Made by a program: the position numbers and the translations under genes | Notes under the pieces: model-generated | Database searches by the model: none | What the model saw: the letters and a program-made list of their open reading frames with translations, nothing else | Told to the model about the DNA's origin: nothing | Shown here: positions 26,423 through 35,653 of the stretch, piece after piece | Position numbering within the stretch: the stretch's first letter is position 1 | How the letters are laid out: every line of letters begins with the position of its first letter | From: Comamonadaceae bacterium 2FH | GTDB lineage: Bacteria; Pseudomonadota; Gammaproteobacteria; Burkholderiales; Burkholderiaceae_C | Direction of reading: 5' to 3' | Assembly: GCA_005503335.1 (NCBI GenBank) | Contig: SCMQ01000037.1 | Location: forward strand, 1 to 47,424 | DNA length: 47,424 nucleotides

Positions 26423-28108
26423 ATGGCCGAGACCACCCATAACTTCGATGTCCTGATTGTCGGCAGCGGCCTGGCCGGCCTCAGCGCCGCCCTGCACCTG
26501 GCGGCCACGCACCGCGTCGCCGTGATCACCAAGCGCGCTTTAGGCGACGGCTCCAGCGCCTGGGCCCAGGGCGGCATCGCCGCCGTGCTGGCCGAGGGCG
26601 ACAGCTTCCAGGCCCATGTGGAGGACACCCTGGTCGCCGGCGCCGGCCTGTGCGACGCCGACGCCACGCGCTTCGTGGTCGAGCACGCGCCCGAGAGCAT
26701 CGCCTGGCTGCAGCAGCTGGGCGTGCCGTTCTCGCGCGAGGACGGCGAGCTGCACCTCACGCGCGAGGGCGGCCACAGCGCGCGCCGCATCGTGCACGTG
26801 ACCGACGCCACCGGCGCCGCCGTGCAGCGGACCCTGGTGGAGCAGGTGCGCCGCACGCCGGGCATCGCGCTGTTCGAAGAGCACACCCTGGTCGACCTGA
26901 TCACCGCCCGCAAGCTGGGCCAGGCGCAGGACCGCTGCCTGGGCCTGTACGCACTCGACCAGGCCAGCGGCAAGGTGGTCAGCTTCCGCGCCCCCCACAC
27001 CCTGCTGGCCACGGGTGGCGCGGGCAAGGTCTACCTCTACACCACCAACCCCGACACCGCCACCGGCGACGGCATCGCGGCGGCCTGGCGCGCGGGCTGC
27101 CGCGTGGCCAACATGGAGTTCATCCAGTTCCACCCGACCTGCCTGTACCACCCGCAGGCCAAGTCCTTCCTGATCTCCGAGGCGGTGCGCGGCGAGGGCG
27201 GGCAGCTGAAATTGCCCGACGGCACGCGCTTCATGCCGCAGCACGACGCGCGCGCCGAGCTCGCGCCGCGCGACGTGGTGGCGCGCGCGATCGACTTCGA
27301 GATGAAGAAGCATGGCCTGGACTGCGTCTACCTGGACATCTCGCACCAGCCGGCCGAGTTCATCCTGGCCCATTTCCCCAACATCCGCGCGCGCTGCCTG
27401 GAACTGGGCATAGACATCACGCGCCAGCCCATCCCCGTGGTGCCGGCCGCCCACTACACCTGCGGCGGCGTGGTGACCGACCTGGCGGGCCGCACCGACC
27501 TGGACGGCCTCTACGCGGTGGGCGAGACCACCTGCACCGGCCTGCACGGCGCCAACCGCCTGGCCAGCAACTCGCTGGTCGAGTGCATGGTGTTCGCGCG
27601 CGCGGCGGCGCAGCACATCGCAGCCACGCCGCGCCCCGCACCGCCCCAGCTGCCGGCCTGGGACGACAGCCGCGTCACCGACGCCGACGAGGCCGTGGTG
27701 ATCTCGCACAACTGGGACGAGCTACGCCGCTTCATGTGGGACTACGTGGGCATAGTCCGCACCAACAAGCGCCTGGAGCGCGCGGCGCACCGCATCGCCC
27801 TGCTGCGCGCCGAGATCCAGGAGTTCTACGCCCATTTCCAGGTCACGCGCGACCTGCTCGAGCTGCGCAACCTGGTGCAGGTGGCCGACCTCATCGTGCG
27901 CTCGGCCCAGGCCCGCCACGAAAGCCGCGGCCTGCATTTCAGCCGCGACTACCCCGTGCTGCTGCCGCAGGCCGTCGACACAGTCCTCAAGCCCTTGAGC
28001 GCCGCCGGGCCGCCCCAAGGCGCGAAGGCCCCGGTCCCGAGCAACGCGCAGGGCATGCCTGCGCTTGGGGGCAGCGAGGACACGCCAGTGCCGAGCGTGG
28101 GGGCGTGA
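26423..28108 (+). CDS. nadB: L-aspartate oxidase
   Basis: A 561-residue FAD enzyme converting L-aspartate to iminoaspartate, the first step of NAD synthesis; its partner NadA is encoded at 37386-38483. The FAD site is [18 protein letters not shown] at about 9-26. Other family motifs are [44 protein letters not shown] and [16 protein letters not shown]. Odd feature: the last 37 or so residues ([14 protein letters not shown] and onward) are encoded by an intergenic repeat family member (27997-28104), so the protein probably lost its original stop. The stop TGA overlaps the queE start by one base. Confidence 0.95.
   Translation: MAETTHNFDVLIVGSGLAGLSAALHLAATHRVAVITKRALGDGSSAWAQGGIAAVLAEGDSFQAHVEDTLVAGAGLCDADATRFVVEHAPESIAWLQQLGVPFSREDGELHLTREGGHSARRIVHVTDATGAAVQRTLVEQVRRTPGIALFEEHTLVDLITARKLGQAQDRCLGLYALDQASGKVVSFRAPHTLLATGGAGKVYLYTTNPDTATGDGIAAAWRAGCRVANMEFIQFHPTCLYHPQAKSFLISEAVRGEGGQLKLPDGTRFMPQHDARAELAPRDVVARAIDFEMKKHGLDCVYLDISHQPAEFILAHFPNIRARCLELGIDITRQPIPVVPAAHYTCGGVVTDLAGRTDLDGLYAVGETTCTGLHGANRLASNSLVECMVFARAAAQHIAATPRPAPPQLPAWDDSRVTDADEAVVISHNWDELRRFMWDYVGIVRTNKRLERAAHRIALLRAEIQEFYAHFQVTRDLLELRNLVQVADLIVRSAQARHESRGLHFSRDYPVLLPQAVDTVLKPLSAAGPPQGAKAPVPSNAQGMPALGGSEDTPVPSVGA
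27997..28104. repeat. Comamonadaceae-type intergenic repeat, copy 1, in the nadB 3' end
   Basis: The head, from GAGCGCCGCCGGGCC to AAGGCGCGAAGGCCCC (27997-28032), matches 34241-34276 at 35 of 36 bases. The tail AGCGTGGGGGC (28094-28104) is identical to 34401-34411. The middle differs. Here the element is read as the end of nadB, and its G-rich tail sits directly before the queE start codon. Confidence 0.8.
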
Positions 28109-28746
28109 TGACCTACAGCGTCAAGGAAATCTTCTACACCCTGCAGGGCGAGGGCGCGCAGGCCGGCATGCCGGCCGTGTTCTGCCGCTTCGCCGGCTGC
28201 AACCTCTGGAGCGGCCGCGAAGAAGACCGCGCCGAGGCCGTCTGCCGCTTCTGCGACACCGACTTCGTCGGCACCGACGGCACGCTGGGCGGCAAATACC
28301 CCGACGCCCAGGCCCTGGCCGACCGCATCGAGGCCCAGTGGCCGGCCGGCGATCGCGCCCACCGCCTGGTGGTGCTGACCGGCGGCGAGCCCCTGCTGCA
28401 GCTCGACGCGCCGCTGATAGCCGCCCTGCATGCGCGCGGCTTTCGCATCGCCGTCGAGAGCAACGGCACGCTGACCGCGCCGCCCGGCATCGACTGGCTG
28501 TGCGTCAGCCCCAAGGCCGGCGCGCCCTGGGTGCAGCGCCAGGGCCAGGAGCTCAAGCTGGTCTGGCCCCAGCCCGGCCTGGACCTGCAGGCCATGGCCC
28601 GTACCGGCGAGTTCGCCCACCGCTTCCTGCAGCCCATGGACGGCCCCGACCAGGCCGCCAACATCGCCACCTGCATCGCCGCCTGCCTGCAAGACCCGGC
28701 CTGGCGGCTGAGCCTGCAGACCCACAAGATCAGCGGCATACGCTAA
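28108..28746 (+). CDS. queE: 7-carboxy-7-deazaguanine synthase
   Basis: A 212-residue radical SAM enzyme forming 7-carboxy-7-deazaguanine in queuosine biosynthesis. The SAM cluster motif is the variant type CNLWSGREEDRAEAVCRFCD, spaced C-x14-C-x2-C as in the Burkholderia enzyme, preceded by FYTLQGEGAQAGMPAVFCRF. Also present are TGGEPLLQLD and the C-terminal LSLQTHKISGIR. The ATG at 28108 overlaps the nadB stop (TGATG), with the G-rich tail of a repeat acting as ribosome site. queD follows after 12 bp; queC and queF are absent from the window. Confidence 0.95.
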   Translation: MTYSVKEIFYTLQGEGAQAGMPAVFCRFAGCNLWSGREEDRAEAVCRFCDTDFVGTDGTLGGKYPDAQALADRIEAQWPAGDRAHRLVVLTGGEPLLQLDAPLIAALHARGFRIAVESNGTLTAPPGIDWLCVSPKAGAPWVQRQGQELKLVWPQPGLDLQAMARTGEFAHRFLQPMDGPDQAANIATCIAACLQDPAWRLSLQTHKISGIR

Positions 28747-28758
28747 AACCTAGACCTC

Positions 28759-29127
28759 ATGCAGTTCACCATCAGCCAACGCTTCTACTTCGACGCGGCC
28801 CACACGCTCCAACGCGAAATCGAGGCCGAGGGCAGCCGCCGCATTCATGGCCACACCTACCACGCCGAGGTCTCGCTGGCCGGCGCGCGCGACCCGGCCA
28901 CCGGCATGGTGATCGACCTGGGACTGCTGCGCCAGCGCCTCGAGACGGTGCGAGAGCGCCTGGATCACCGCCTGCTCGACGAGGTGGCCGGGCTAGGCCC
29001 GGCCACGCTGGAGAACCTCTGCCTGTTCATTGCCAACGCCCTGTCCGACCTGCGCCCGCGCCTGACGCGGGTGCGCGTCTGGCGCGATGGCGTGGGCGAC
29101 GCCTGCACGCTGGACCTCACGCCCTGA
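28759..29127 (+). CDS. queD: QueD-like 6-carboxytetrahydropterin synthase homologue
   Basis: A 122-residue tunnelling-fold (T-fold) protein. Zinc ligands are visible as FDAAHTL (H15) and IHGHTYH (H34, H36). The DH pair is in LDHRLLDEV and the substrate-anchoring Glu in TLENL. The catalytic cysteine usually found four residues before the HGH motif (CxxxHGH) is replaced: the sequence here is GSRRIHGH. I recall betaproteobacterial relatives with the same change, so activity may be altered or another residue used. It is directly downstream of queE, supporting the queuosine role. Confidence 0.88.
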   Translation: MQFTISQRFYFDAAHTLQREIEAEGSRRIHGHTYHAEVSLAGARDPATGMVIDLGLLRQRLETVRERLDHRLLDEVAGLGPATLENLCLFIANALSDLRPRLTRVRVWRDGVGDACTLDLTP

Positions 29128-29165
29128 GGCCGGCCCCTCCGTTTTTTTGATTCCCAGGAGACACC

Positions 29166-29570
29166 ATGTTCCGCACCCTGCTCAAGTCCAAGATCCACCG
29201 CGCCGCCGTGACGCACTGCGAGCTGCACTACGAGGGCTCCTGCGCCATCGACGAGAACCTGCTGGAGGCCTCCGGCATCGCCGAGAACGAGCAGGTCCAC
29301 ATCTGGAACATCAACAACGGCGAGCGCTTCATCACCTACGCCATCCGCGGCGAGCGCGGCTCCGGCATGATTTCGCTCAACGGCTCGGCGGCGCGCCGCG
29401 CGTCCCTGGGCGACCTGGTCATCATCGCGGCCTTCGCCCAGGTGCACGAGGACCAGGTGGCCACCCACCAGCCCAAGCTGGTGTTCGTGAACGAGCAGAA
29501 CCAGCGGGTCGACCTGCGCAGCCGCGTGCCGGTGCAGCACATCGAGGACCACGGCACCGAAGAGTGCTGA
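29166..29570 (+). CDS. panD: Aspartate 1-decarboxylase proenzyme
   Basis: A 134-residue pyruvoyl-dependent enzyme making beta-alanine for pantothenate; panB and panC are at 38.9-40.6 kb. The self-cleavage site Gly24-Ser25 is intact in HYEGSCAID, and [17 protein letters not shown] contains the usual active-site region. AGGAG precedes the ATG. It is followed by a strong hairpin (29586-29654) that probably ends the nadB-queE-queD-panD transcript. Confidence 0.96.
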   Translation: MFRTLLKSKIHRAAVTHCELHYEGSCAIDENLLEASGIAENEQVHIWNINNGERFITYAIRGERGSGMISLNGSAARRASLGDLVIIAAFAQVHEDQVATHQPKLVFVNEQNQRVDLRSRVPVQHIEDHGTEEC

Positions 29571-29585
29571 GCAGCACCGTCCGCG

Positions 29586-29654
29586 CCGGCCTGCCCCGCA
29601 GGGGCTCGCCGGGCGCACGGAAAACCGGCGACGAGCCCCTGCGGGGCAGGCCGG
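29586..29654. terminator. Large hairpin after panD
   Basis: Perfect 23-bp inverted arms (29586-29608 and 29632-29654, core CTGCCCCGCAGGGGC) with further pairing inside the 23-nt loop. It lies 16 bp after the panD stop. No T-run follows closely, so it may also be a REP-type repeat that blocks read-through toward bioA. Confidence 0.65.
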
Positions 29655-29753
29655 TCGGTGCCCTGAGCGGCGGCGCCCTTGCTTTATCCATAATTATTAA
29701 TTAACATACCCCTCCACCAGCAGCCCCCAAGACCCAGCCGCCCGAGCAAGCCC

Positions 29754-29759
29754 TAAAAT
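29754..29759 (+). promoter_or_regulatory. Candidate -10 element ahead of bioA
   Basis: TAAAAT, 137 bp before the bioA start, downstream of an AT-rich patch (TAATTATTAATTAAC at about 29690-29705). This is the only plausible promoter I see for the bio operon. No BirA-type operator was recognised. Confidence 0.35.
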
Positions 29760-29896
29760 CTCCCCTCCTCCGCCGCGTGCGGAGGCCAGTGGCCTCGTCC
29801 AGCCATGCGCCCCGCATGCTGGGCGCGCCCTTGGGTCACCACCGCCCGCGCCGATTTCGGAAACGATCCCGCGCCATCCGTCCACCTTCGCCCGCC

Positions 29897-31288
29897 ATGC
29901 CACCAGCCCTTTCCGATCTGCAACAGCGCAGCCTGAGCCATGTCTGGCACCCCTGCACCCAGATGCAGCGCGCTTGGCAGCTGCCGCCGCTGCCCATCGT
30001 GCGCGGCCAGGGGCCCTGGCTGTACGACGAGCAGGGCCGGCGCTATTTCGACGCCATCAGCTCCTGGTGGGTCAACCTGTTCGGCCATGCCGACGCGCGC
30101 ATCAACGCGGCGATCAAGGACCAGCTCGACACCCTGCCGCATGTGATGCTGGCCGGCTGCACCCACGAGCCGGCCGTGCAGCTGGCCGAGCGCCTCTCGG
30201 CGCGCACAGCCGGCGTGCTGGACCACTGCTTCTTCGCCAGCGACGGCGCCTCGGCGGTCGAGATCGCGCTCAAGATGAGCTTCCACCACTGGCGCAACCT
30301 GGGCCGCCCGGCCAAGCAGGACTTCGTCTGCCTGCGCCAGGGCTACCACGGCGAAACCCTGGGCGCGCTGGCCGTGACCGACGTGCAGGTGTTCCGCGAC
30401 GCCTACGACCCGCTCTTGATGCGCGCCCACCAGGTCATGTCGCCCGACGCGCGCCAGGCCCTGCCGGGCGAATCGGCGGCCGATGTCGCGCAGCGCGCCG
30501 CGGCCGAGCTCGAGGCCCTGCTGGCGGAGCAGCACGAGCGCATCGCGGCCCTGATCCTCGAGCCCCTGGTGCAGGGCGCGTCCGGCATGGCCATGCACGA
30601 CCCTGCCTACCTGCGCGCCGCGCGCGAACTCTGCGACCGCTACCAGGTGCACCTGATCGCCGACGAGATCGCCGTGGGCTGCGGCCGCACCGGGACCTTC
30701 TTCGCCTTCGAGCAGGCGGCCCTGCCGGACCAAACGCCGATCTGGCCCGACCTGCTGTGCCTGTCCAAGGGCATCAGCGGCGGCTACCTGCCGCTGTCGC
30801 TGGTGCTCTCGCGCAACGCGATCTACGAAGCCTTCCTCGACGACGAGGTGGCGCGCGGCTTCCTGCACTCGCATTCCTACACCGGCAACGCCCTGGCCTG
30901 CCGCGCCGCGCTGGCGGTGCTGGACCGCTTCGACCAGGACCACGTGCTCGAGACCAACCGCGAGCAGGCCGCCCAGCTGACGGCCGCGCTGGCGCCGCTG
31001 GCGGCCGACCCGCGCATCGAGCATTTCCGCCAGCGCGGCATGATCTGGGCCTTCGACGTGCGCGAGCCCTTGGCCGGCGCGCGCTTTGCCGAGCGCTTCC
31101 ACCTGGCCGGGCGCGCGCGCGAGCTGCTGATACGCCCGATCGGCCGCACGGTCTACCTGCTGCCGCCCTATGTGCTGGACCCGGCCCTGTCGGCCTGGCT
31201 GGCCGAGCAGCTGCGCGCCACGCTGGACGCCACCCTTTCCGAGAACACCGACGATGCTGATCGCGCACCTGAACCGGCAACTGCTTGA
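29897..31288 (+). CDS. bioA: Adenosylmethionine-8-amino-7-oxononanoate aminotransferase
   Basis: A 463-residue PLP-dependent class III aminotransferase, converting KAPA to DAPA with S-adenosylmethionine as amino donor. It has HVWHPCTQM near the N-terminus, [27 protein letters not shown] and the PLP lysine in [14 protein letters not shown] (about residue 290). I set the start at 29897 ([13 protein letters not shown]); an upstream frame to 29777 is non-conserved and arginine-rich. Its last 35 bp overlap bioF. First gene of a compact bioA-F-D-B operon. Confidence 0.95.
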   Translation: MPPALSDLQQRSLSHVWHPCTQMQRAWQLPPLPIVRGQGPWLYDEQGRRYFDAISSWWVNLFGHADARINAAIKDQLDTLPHVMLAGCTHEPAVQLAERLSARTAGVLDHCFFASDGASAVEIALKMSFHHWRNLGRPAKQDFVCLRQGYHGETLGALAVTDVQVFRDAYDPLLMRAHQVMSPDARQALPGESAADVAQRAAAELEALLAEQHERIAALILEPLVQGASGMAMHDPAYLRAARELCDRYQVHLIADEIAVGCGRTGTFFAFEQAALPDQTPIWPDLLCLSKGISGGYLPLSLVLSRNAIYEAFLDDEVARGFLHSHSYTGNALACRAALAVLDRFDQDHVLETNREQAAQLTAALAPLAADPRIEHFRQRGMIWAFDVREPLAGARFAERFHLAGRARELLIRPIGRTVYLLPPYVLDPALSAWLAEQLRATLDATLSENTDDADRAPEPATA

Positions 31289-32471
31289 GCGCGAGGCCCA
31301 GGGCCTGCGCCGCCGGCGCCGCACGGCCGAGACGCCCTGCGCGCCGCAGCAGCGCGTGAGTGAGGACGGCCAGCCCGCGCGCGAGCTGCTGGCTTTCTGC
31401 AGCAACGACTACCTGGGCCTGGCCAACCACCCGGCCCTGGCCGAGGCCCTGGCCGAAGGCGCGCGGCGCTGGGGCGCGGGCAGCGGCGCCTCGCACCTGA
31501 TCAGCGGCCATTCGCGCGCCCATGCAGCGCTGGAGGAAGACCTGGCCGCCTGGCTGGCGCCCTGGATCCCCGGCGCCAAGGCGCTGACTTTCTGCACCGG
31601 CTACATGGCCAACCTGGCCCTGCTCACGGCCCTGGGCGACGCCAGCGCCACCATCTTCGCCGACAAGCTCAACCACGCCTCGCTGATCGACGGCGCGCAG
31701 CTGGCCAAGGCGGCCGGGCAGCGCTACGCGCATGGCCAGCTCACGGTGCTGGCGCGCCAACTCGCCGCCTGCACCACGCCGATCAAGCTGATCGTGACCG
31801 ACGCGGTGTTCAGCATGGACGGCGACCTGGCCGACCTGCCGGCCCTGCTGGCCCTGGCCGAGCAGCACGACGCCTGGCTGATCGTCGACGACGCGCATGG
31901 CTTCGGCGTGCTCGGGCCCCAGGGCCAGGGCAGCCTGGCGCATTTCGGCCTGCACAGCGAGCGCATCATCTACATGGGCACGCTGGGCAAGGCGGCCGGC
32001 CTGGGCGGCGCCTTCGTCGCCGCGCATCCGACCATCGTCGATTGGCTGGTGCAGGCCGCGCGCCCCTACATCTACACCACGGCCACGCCGCCGGCCCTGG
32101 CCCATGCGCTGCGCGAGAGCCTGCGCCTGATCGCCGGCGCCCAGGGCGCGCGCCGGCGCGAGCAGCTGCTGCAGCGCATCGCCCAGTTGCGCGGACTGCT
32201 TTCGGCGCTGATGGCCAAGCATCCCACGCTGGGCTGGCGCCTGGCCGACTCGGCCACCGCTATCCAGCCGCTGATCGTGGGCGAGAACACCACGGCCCTG
32301 GCCCTGGCCGAGGCGCTCGATCGCCGGGGCCTGTGGGTGCCGGCGATCCGCCCGCCCACCGTGCCGGCCGGCACGGCCAGGCTGCGCATCACGCTGAGCG
32401 CCGCGCACAGCGCCGAGGACGTGCAGCGCCTGGTCGACGGCCTGGCCCAGGCGGCCAAGGAGCAGGAATGA
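31254..32471 (+). CDS. bioF: 8-amino-7-oxononanoate synthase
   Basis: A 405-residue PLP enzyme of the alpha-oxoamine synthase family, condensing pimeloyl-ACP or pimeloyl-CoA with L-alanine. Motifs are [49 protein letters not shown] and the PLP lysine in [13 protein letters not shown] (about residue 245). It begins inside the bioA 3' end and its stop overlaps the bioD start as ATGA, so the operon is tightly coupled. Confidence 0.96.
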   Translation: MLIAHLNRQLLEREAQGLRRRRRTAETPCAPQQRVSEDGQPARELLAFCSNDYLGLANHPALAEALAEGARRWGAGSGASHLISGHSRAHAALEEDLAAWLAPWIPGAKALTFCTGYMANLALLTALGDASATIFADKLNHASLIDGAQLAKAAGQRYAHGQLTVLARQLAACTTPIKLIVTDAVFSMDGDLADLPALLALAEQHDAWLIVDDAHGFGVLGPQGQGSLAHFGLHSERIIYMGTLGKAAGLGGAFVAAHPTIVDWLVQAARPYIYTTATPPALAHALRESLRLIAGAQGARRREQLLQRIAQLRGLLSALMAKHPTLGWRLADSATAIQPLIVGENTTALALAEALDRRGLWVPAIRPPTVPAGTARLRITLSAAHSAEDVQRLVDGLAQAAKEQE

Positions 32472-33187
32472 ACCACTGGCCCCCGGCACGCGCCTGCTTC
32501 GTCACCGGCACCGACACCGAGGTCGGCAAGACCCGCGTCAGCGCGGCCCTGCTGCACTGGATGGCCCGGCAGGGTTGGCGCAGCGCCGGCCTCAAGCCCG
32601 TCGCAGCTGGCACGGAACTGATTGAAGGGATCCATGTCAACGAAGACGTGCGCCGCCTGCGCTTGGCCAGCTCCCTGCCTCTGAGCGACGCCGAGGTCGG
32701 CCCTTACCAGTTCGAGGCCGCCTGTGCACCGCATATCGCCGCCCACCTCGAAGGCCGAAGCATAGAGCGCGACGTGATCCTGCAGGCCGCGCGCGCGCTG
32801 GCCGCGCGCGCCGACGCGCTGGTGGTCGAGGGCGTGGGCGGCTTTTGCGTGCCGCTGGGCCCGGACTGGGACACGGCCGACCTGGCCCAGCAGCTCGGCC
32901 TGCCCGTGATGCTGGTGGTGGGCCTGCGCCTGGGCTGCATCAACCACGCCTTGCTCACGGCCGAGGCGGTGCGCGCGCGCGGCCTGCGCCTTGTTGGCTG
33001 GATCGGCAACGCGATTGACCCCGCCATGCCCTGGATGACTGAGAACATTGCCTACCTGCGGACGCGTCTGGCGCAGCAGCATGGCGCCCCTTGCCTGGGC
33101 CTCGTGCCCTGGCTGCCCTCCACCGACGCGGCCGCCGTGGCCGCGCACCTGGACGACGCGGCGCTGCGTGCCGTGTTCACTGCCTGA
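32468..33187 (+). CDS. bioD: Dethiobiotin synthetase
   Basis: A 239-residue ATP-dependent carboxylase closing the ureido ring of DAPA to give dethiobiotin. The P-loop is [19 protein letters not shown] at about 11-29; [17 protein letters not shown] and [16 protein letters not shown] are family motifs. ATGA overlap with bioF; bioB follows after 20 bp. Confidence 0.95.
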   Translation: MNHWPPARACFVTGTDTEVGKTRVSAALLHWMARQGWRSAGLKPVAAGTELIEGIHVNEDVRRLRLASSLPLSDAEVGPYQFEAACAPHIAAHLEGRSIERDVILQAARALAARADALVVEGVGGFCVPLGPDWDTADLAQQLGLPVMLVVGLRLGCINHALLTAEAVRARGLRLVGWIGNAIDPAMPWMTENIAYLRTRLAQQHGAPCLGLVPWLPSTDAAAVAAHLDDAALRAVFTA

Positions 33188-33207
33188 ATACTTACGAAGG
33201 ACCTGAG

Positions 33208-34242
33208 ATGACCACCGTTTCCACCATCGACGTCTCGAACCTGCGCCCGCGCGCCCAGCCCAGCGCCGCGGCCGACCCGCGCTGGAGCGTCGCCGATGTC
33301 GAGGCCCTGTTCGCCCTGCCCTTCATGGACCTGCTGCACCGCGCCCAGCAGGTGCACCGCGCGCATTTCGACCCCAACGAGGTGCAGCTGTCCACCCTGC
33401 TGTCGATCAAGACCGGCGGTTGCAGCGAGGACTGCGGCTATTGCCCGCAGTCGGCCCACCACGAGGGCAGCGTGGAGGCCAGCAAGCTGATGGCCCTGGA
33501 CGAGGTGCTGCAGGCGGCCAAGGCCGCCCAGGACCAGGGCGCGACGCGCTTTTGCATGGGCGCGGCCTGGCGCAGCCCGAAGGAACGCGACATGGAGAAG
33601 GTGACCGAGATGGTGCGCGAGGTGCGCGCCCTGGGCCTGGAGACCTGCATGACCCTGGGCATGCTCGAAGCCGAGCAGGCCCAGGCCCTCAAGGACGCGG
33701 GCCTGGACTACTACAACCACAACCTGGACAGCGCGCCCGAGTTCTACGGCCAGATCATCAGCACGCGAACCTACCAGGACCGGCTGGACACCCTGTCCAA
33801 CGTGCGCCAGGCCGGCATCAACGTCTGCTGCGGCGGCATCGTCGGCATGGGCGAGAGCCGCCTGGAGCGCGCCGGCCTGATCGCCCAGCTGGCCAACCTG
33901 GACCCCTACCCCGAGTCGGTGCCGATCAACAACCTGGTGGCCGTGCCGGGCACGCCGCTCGAAGGCACGGCGCCGCTCGACCCCTTCGAGTTCGTGCGCA
34001 CCATCGCCGTGGCGCGCATCACCATGCCGACGACCATGGTGCGCCTGTCGGCCGGGCGCGAGCAGATGGACGAGGCCCTGCAGGCCCTGTGCTTCGCCGC
34101 CGGCGCCAACTCGATCTTCTACGGCGACCGGCTGCTCACCACCAGCAACCCGCAGGCCGAGCGCGACCGCGCCCTGATGGCCCGCCTGGGCCTGCGCGCC
34201 CAGGGCGAGCGTCCGGCCGCCAAGGACGAGCGGGCCGCATGA
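33208..34242 (+). CDS. bioB: Biotin synthase
   Basis: A 344-residue radical SAM enzyme inserting sulfur into dethiobiotin. The SAM cluster cysteines are C72, C76 and C79 in [13 protein letters not shown], with the [2Fe-2S] ligands represented by [16 protein letters not shown] and [12 protein letters not shown], and the arginine in [10 protein letters not shown] chose ATG 33208 ([12 protein letters not shown]); the frame extends upstream inside bioD. Its stop codon overlaps the first bases of an intergenic repeat copy. Confidence 0.96.
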   Translation: MTTVSTIDVSNLRPRAQPSAAADPRWSVADVEALFALPFMDLLHRAQQVHRAHFDPNEVQLSTLLSIKTGGCSEDCGYCPQSAHHEGSVEASKLMALDEVLQAAKAAQDQGATRFCMGAAWRSPKERDMEKVTEMVREVRALGLETCMTLGMLEAEQAQALKDAGLDYYNHNLDSAPEFYGQIISTRTYQDRLDTLSNVRQAGINVCCGGIVGMGESRLERAGLIAQLANLDPYPESVPINNLVAVPGTPLEGTAPLDPFEFVRTIAVARITMPTTMVRLSAGREQMDEALQALCFAAGANSIFYGDRLLTTSNPQAERDRALMARLGLRAQGERPAAKDERAA

Positions 34243-34411
34243 GCGCCGCCGGGCCGTCCCAAGGCGCGAAGGCCCCCTCGGGGCCGGGCCGAAGCGTCAT
34301 GCCTCGGCACGTGCATAGCGTAGGCCCGGCATGGGCTCGCTCCACTGTACAGCTGCGCGCACGGACGTTGCGCGAGCCCAGCGCAGTACACGAAGTGACA
34401 AGCGTGGGGGC
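34241..34411. repeat. Comamonadaceae-type intergenic repeat, copy 2, between bioB and the P450 gene
   Basis: Head and tail match copy 1 (27997-28104). The middle is longer and contains GGGCTCGC and GCGAGCCC arms that can form a stem. The element fills the 175-bp bioB-P450 gap almost exactly, from the bioB stop codon to seven bases before the P450 start. Confidence 0.8.
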
Positions 34412-34417
34412 TGATAC

Positions 34418-35653
34418 ATGAACGCAGTCCTGAGCCGCCCGCCGGCCGCAGAGCGCCCCCTGGTGGACGCGGCCTTCCTGGCCGACCCCTACCCGGCCTA
34501 CCGTGCGCTGCGCGAGGCCGGCCCCATCCACTGGAGCGAGGAATTCTTCGGCGGCGCCTGGCTGCTCACGCGCCATGCCGACGTGGAAGGCGTGCTGCGC
34601 GATGCGCGCTTCTCGGCCCAGCGCACCGGCGGCTGGGTCAACCAGGCGGCGGCCGAGCGCGGCGAGCTGGCGGGCTTTCAGCAGCTGTTCGCGCGCGCCC
34701 TGCTGTTCCTGGACGCGCCCGACCATGGGCGCCTGCGCGCCCTGCTGCAGCCGGCCTTCCGGCCCGAGGCGCTGGCGCGGCTCAAGCCCGAGATCGCGCG
34801 CATCGCCGACGAGTTGATCGACGGACTGGACGATGCCGATGAATTCGACTTCATCGCCCAGGTGGCGCGCCCGCTGCCGGTGCGCGTGATCTCGACCATC
34901 CTGGGCATCTCGGGCGCGGACCGCGCCGAGGTCATGGCCTGGTCGGACGATCTGGCGGCCTTCATAGGCGCGCCCGAGCCCACGCATGAACAGGCGCGCC
35001 GCGCCCAGGCCAGCCTGCTGGCGATGACGCGCTACTTCCAGGCCCAGATCTCGGCCAAGCGCGAGGCGCCGGACGACAGCCTGCTCAGCAGTCTGCTGCA
35101 GGCGCGCGAGCGCGGCGAGATCCAGGGCGAGGCCGAGCTGCTGGCCCAATGCGCCATGCTGCTGTTCGCCGGCCACGAGACCACGCGCAACCTGCTGGGC
35201 AACGGCCTGTTTGCGCTCTTGAGCCACCCAGATCAATGGGCGCTGCTGCAGCAGGATTCGTCCCTGGTGCCGGGCGCGGTGCGCGAGCTGCTGCGCTACG
35301 ACAGCCCGGTGCAGTACACGGGCCGGCGCGTCACCACCGACCTGATGCTGCACGGCCAGCGGCTGCGCCGCGGCGATCTGGTGCTGGCGCTGATAGGCGC
35401 GGCCAACCGCGACCCGGCGCGCCACGAGCGGCCCGAGGAACTCGACATCACGCGGGCCGACCCGGGCGCGCTGTCCTTCGGCTCGGGCGTCCATGTCTGC
35501 CTGGGCGCGGCGCTCACGCGGCTGGAGGCCGAGGTGGTGTTCGGGCGCCTGCTGGCGCGCTGGCCTCACCTGCAACTCGCGAGCACCGAGCCCCGCTGGT
35601 GCGCCAACCCGGCCTACCGCGGCCTCGCGGCGCTGCCGCTGCGGCACGCCTGA
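34418..35653 (+). CDS. Cytochrome P450
   Basis: A 411-residue soluble bacterial P450. The I-helix acid-alcohol motif AGHETT is at about residues 250-255, the K-helix ExxR is ELLR, and the haem-binding loop is FGSGVHVCLG with the thiolate cysteine near 361. No redox partner gene is adjacent. It directly follows bioB on the same strand across a repeat-filled gap; Bacillus BioI is a P450 that makes the pimeloyl precursor of biotin, so a related role is conceivable, but the sequence alone does not show the substrate. Confidence 0.93.
   Translation: MNAVLSRPPAAERPLVDAAFLADPYPAYRALREAGPIHWSEEFFGGAWLLTRHADVEGVLRDARFSAQRTGGWVNQAAAERGELAGFQQLFARALLFLDAPDHGRLRALLQPAFRPEALARLKPEIARIADELIDGLDDADEFDFIAQVARPLPVRVISTILGISGADRAEVMAWSDDLAAFIGAPEPTHEQARRAQASLLAMTRYFQAQISAKREAPDDSLLSSLLQARERGEIQGEAELLAQCAMLLFAGHETTRNLLGNGLFALLSHPDQWALLQQDSSLVPGAVRELLRYDSPVQYTGRRVTTDLMLHGQRLRRGDLVLALIGAANRDPARHERPEELDITRADPGALSFGSGVHVCLGAALTRLEAEVVFGRLLARWPHLQLASTEPRWCANPAYRGLAALPLRHA

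Noticed and set aside
29586-29654. CRISPR-like or tandem repeats
   Set aside because: These are paired arms of hairpins. No regularly spaced repeat array was found anywhere in the window.
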